Origin: Novosphingobium huizhouense
GTDB lineage: Bacteria > Pseudomonadota > Alphaproteobacteria > Sphingomonadales > Sphingomonadaceae
Assembly: GCF_020179475.1 (NCBI RefSeq)
Contig: NZ_JAILXZ010000001.1
Span: 1-64,000 of the forward strand
Direction of reading: 5' to 3'
Length of the DNA stretch: 64,000 nt
Positions within the stretch are counted from its first letter, which is position 1, and every line of letters begins with the position of its first letter. A program made the position numbers and the translations under genes. This document shows, in pieces, positions 63,490 to 64,000 of this stretch. The notes beneath the pieces are model-generated. The model searched no databases. It worked only from the letters and a program-made list of their open reading frames with translations, and was not told the DNA's origin.

Positions 63490-64000
63490 ATGGTTGCACC
63501 CGAAACGAACACCCTGGCCCGCCGCGCGATCTCCCGCAGGCAGGCCCTCGCCTCGCTCACCGCCGGCAGCTCCGCCCTCGCCGTCACCGCCTGCGCGCCG
63601 AGCATCGCCAGCGCCCCGCCGCCGCCCGCCACGCCCGATGGTGCCCGCGCGCTACTCGACGCGATCGCTTGGAACATGCTCGCGCTCTCGCCCGAGGGCG
63701 CGACCAGCCTCGGTGTCGATACCGGCGCGCATGCCGACTTGCGCAGCCGCCTCACCGACCGCTCCGCCGCCGGCCAGCGCGCCATCGCCGCCCAAGTCCG
63801 CGCCGATCTTGCCCGCGTCGAAGCGTTTGACGCCTCTGCGCTCGACCATTCCACCCGCACCAGCTTTGCCGTGATCCGCAGCGCCTACAGGACCGCGCTC
63901 GAAGGCTTCGCGCTTCCCTATGGCGATGTCGCGGTGGGCGGTTATCGCAACACGCCCTACGTCGTGATCCAGAACGTCGGCGCCTATCTCGATATTCCGC
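63490..64000 (+). CDS. DUF885-family lipoprotein, truncated by the window end
   Basis: Partial: 170 residues of a longer protein, open at 64000. SRRQALASLTAGSSALAVTAC is a twin-arginine-like/lipobox signal, with Cys following. The mature part begins DGARALLDAIAWNMLALSPEGATSLGVDTG and runs to YGDVAVGGYRNTPYVVIQNVGAYLDIP, the usual opening of DUF885 proteins (putative metallopeptidase-like, about 600 residues). No stop is seen before the end. Confidence 0.85.
   Translation, partial: MVAPETNTLARRAISRRQALASLTAGSSALAVTACAPSIASAPPPPATPDGARALLDAIAWNMLALSPEGATSLGVDTGAHADLRSRLTDRSAAGQRAIAAQVRADLARVEAFDASALDHSTRTSFAVIRSAYRTALEGFALPYGDVAVGGYRNTPYVVIQNVGAYLDIP

Overview
The window is GC-rich (roughly 65 percent) and densely coding. 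It looks like an alphaproteobacterial chromosome, most likely a member of the Sphingomonadales. Pointers are a PafA/SPAP-type alkaline phosphatase with a threonine nucleophile, a mitofilin-like gene downstream of hemC-hemD, an Anbu (bacterial proteasome homologue) operon, and a perfect alphaproteobacterial LexA box (GAAC-N7-GAAC) in front of uvrB. The genus cannot be fixed from the sequence alone.

Bases 1 to about 20,000 are accessory in character. They hold arsenic detoxification genes (arsC-arsH), two divergent Rieske oxygenases with a TetR regulator, and a reactive-sulfur module (MBL persulfide dioxygenase-like protein, BigR-type repressor, rhodanese, TauE/SafE exporter). The sulfur module sits between two gap-free direct copies of an about 880-bp segment, each carrying the same unknown 198-residue gene. 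Then come a 0.9-kb non-coding stretch with a very AT-rich islet, a LysR regulator divergent from an NADP-binding oxidoreductase and a SnoaL-like protein, a HEPN/MNT toxin-antitoxin pair, and a type I restriction-modification operon (hsdR-hsdS-extra gene-hsdM). The extra gene is a PDDEXK/DUF5655-type protein whose nuclease core looks internally deleted. This part ends near a tRNA-Val(TAC).

Bases 20,500 to 28,600 are core genes, mostly on the minus strand: a MarR-like regulator, an L,D-transpeptidase, purA, an SDR, hisZ, serA and serC. From 28,800 come an extensin-like lipoprotein and a 1,009-residue RTX protein with a beta-propeller front end, followed by a 0.8-kb gap with a recurring short GC-rich motif and a LuxR/FixJ-like regulator. 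Bases 34,400 to 38,500 hold the four-gene Anbu operon (ATP-grasp, alpha-E, transglutaminase, proteasome-like peptidase). uvrB and a RelE/HigA-type toxin-antitoxin pair follow.

The remainder is core metabolism and envelope biology. It includes tsaD-gpsA-flippase, hemC-hemD-mitofilin-like, a UbiH-type hydroxylase with an SPAP-like phosphatase, a DsbD/ScsB-like reductase, an SDR, parC, a DJ-1/PfpI protein with an acidic tail, a ferredoxin with two tandem overlapping cysteine desulfurases, an alpha/beta hydrolase, a DUF3597 protein, and the start of a DUF885 lipoprotein cut by the window end. Family names rest on motif recognition without database searches.
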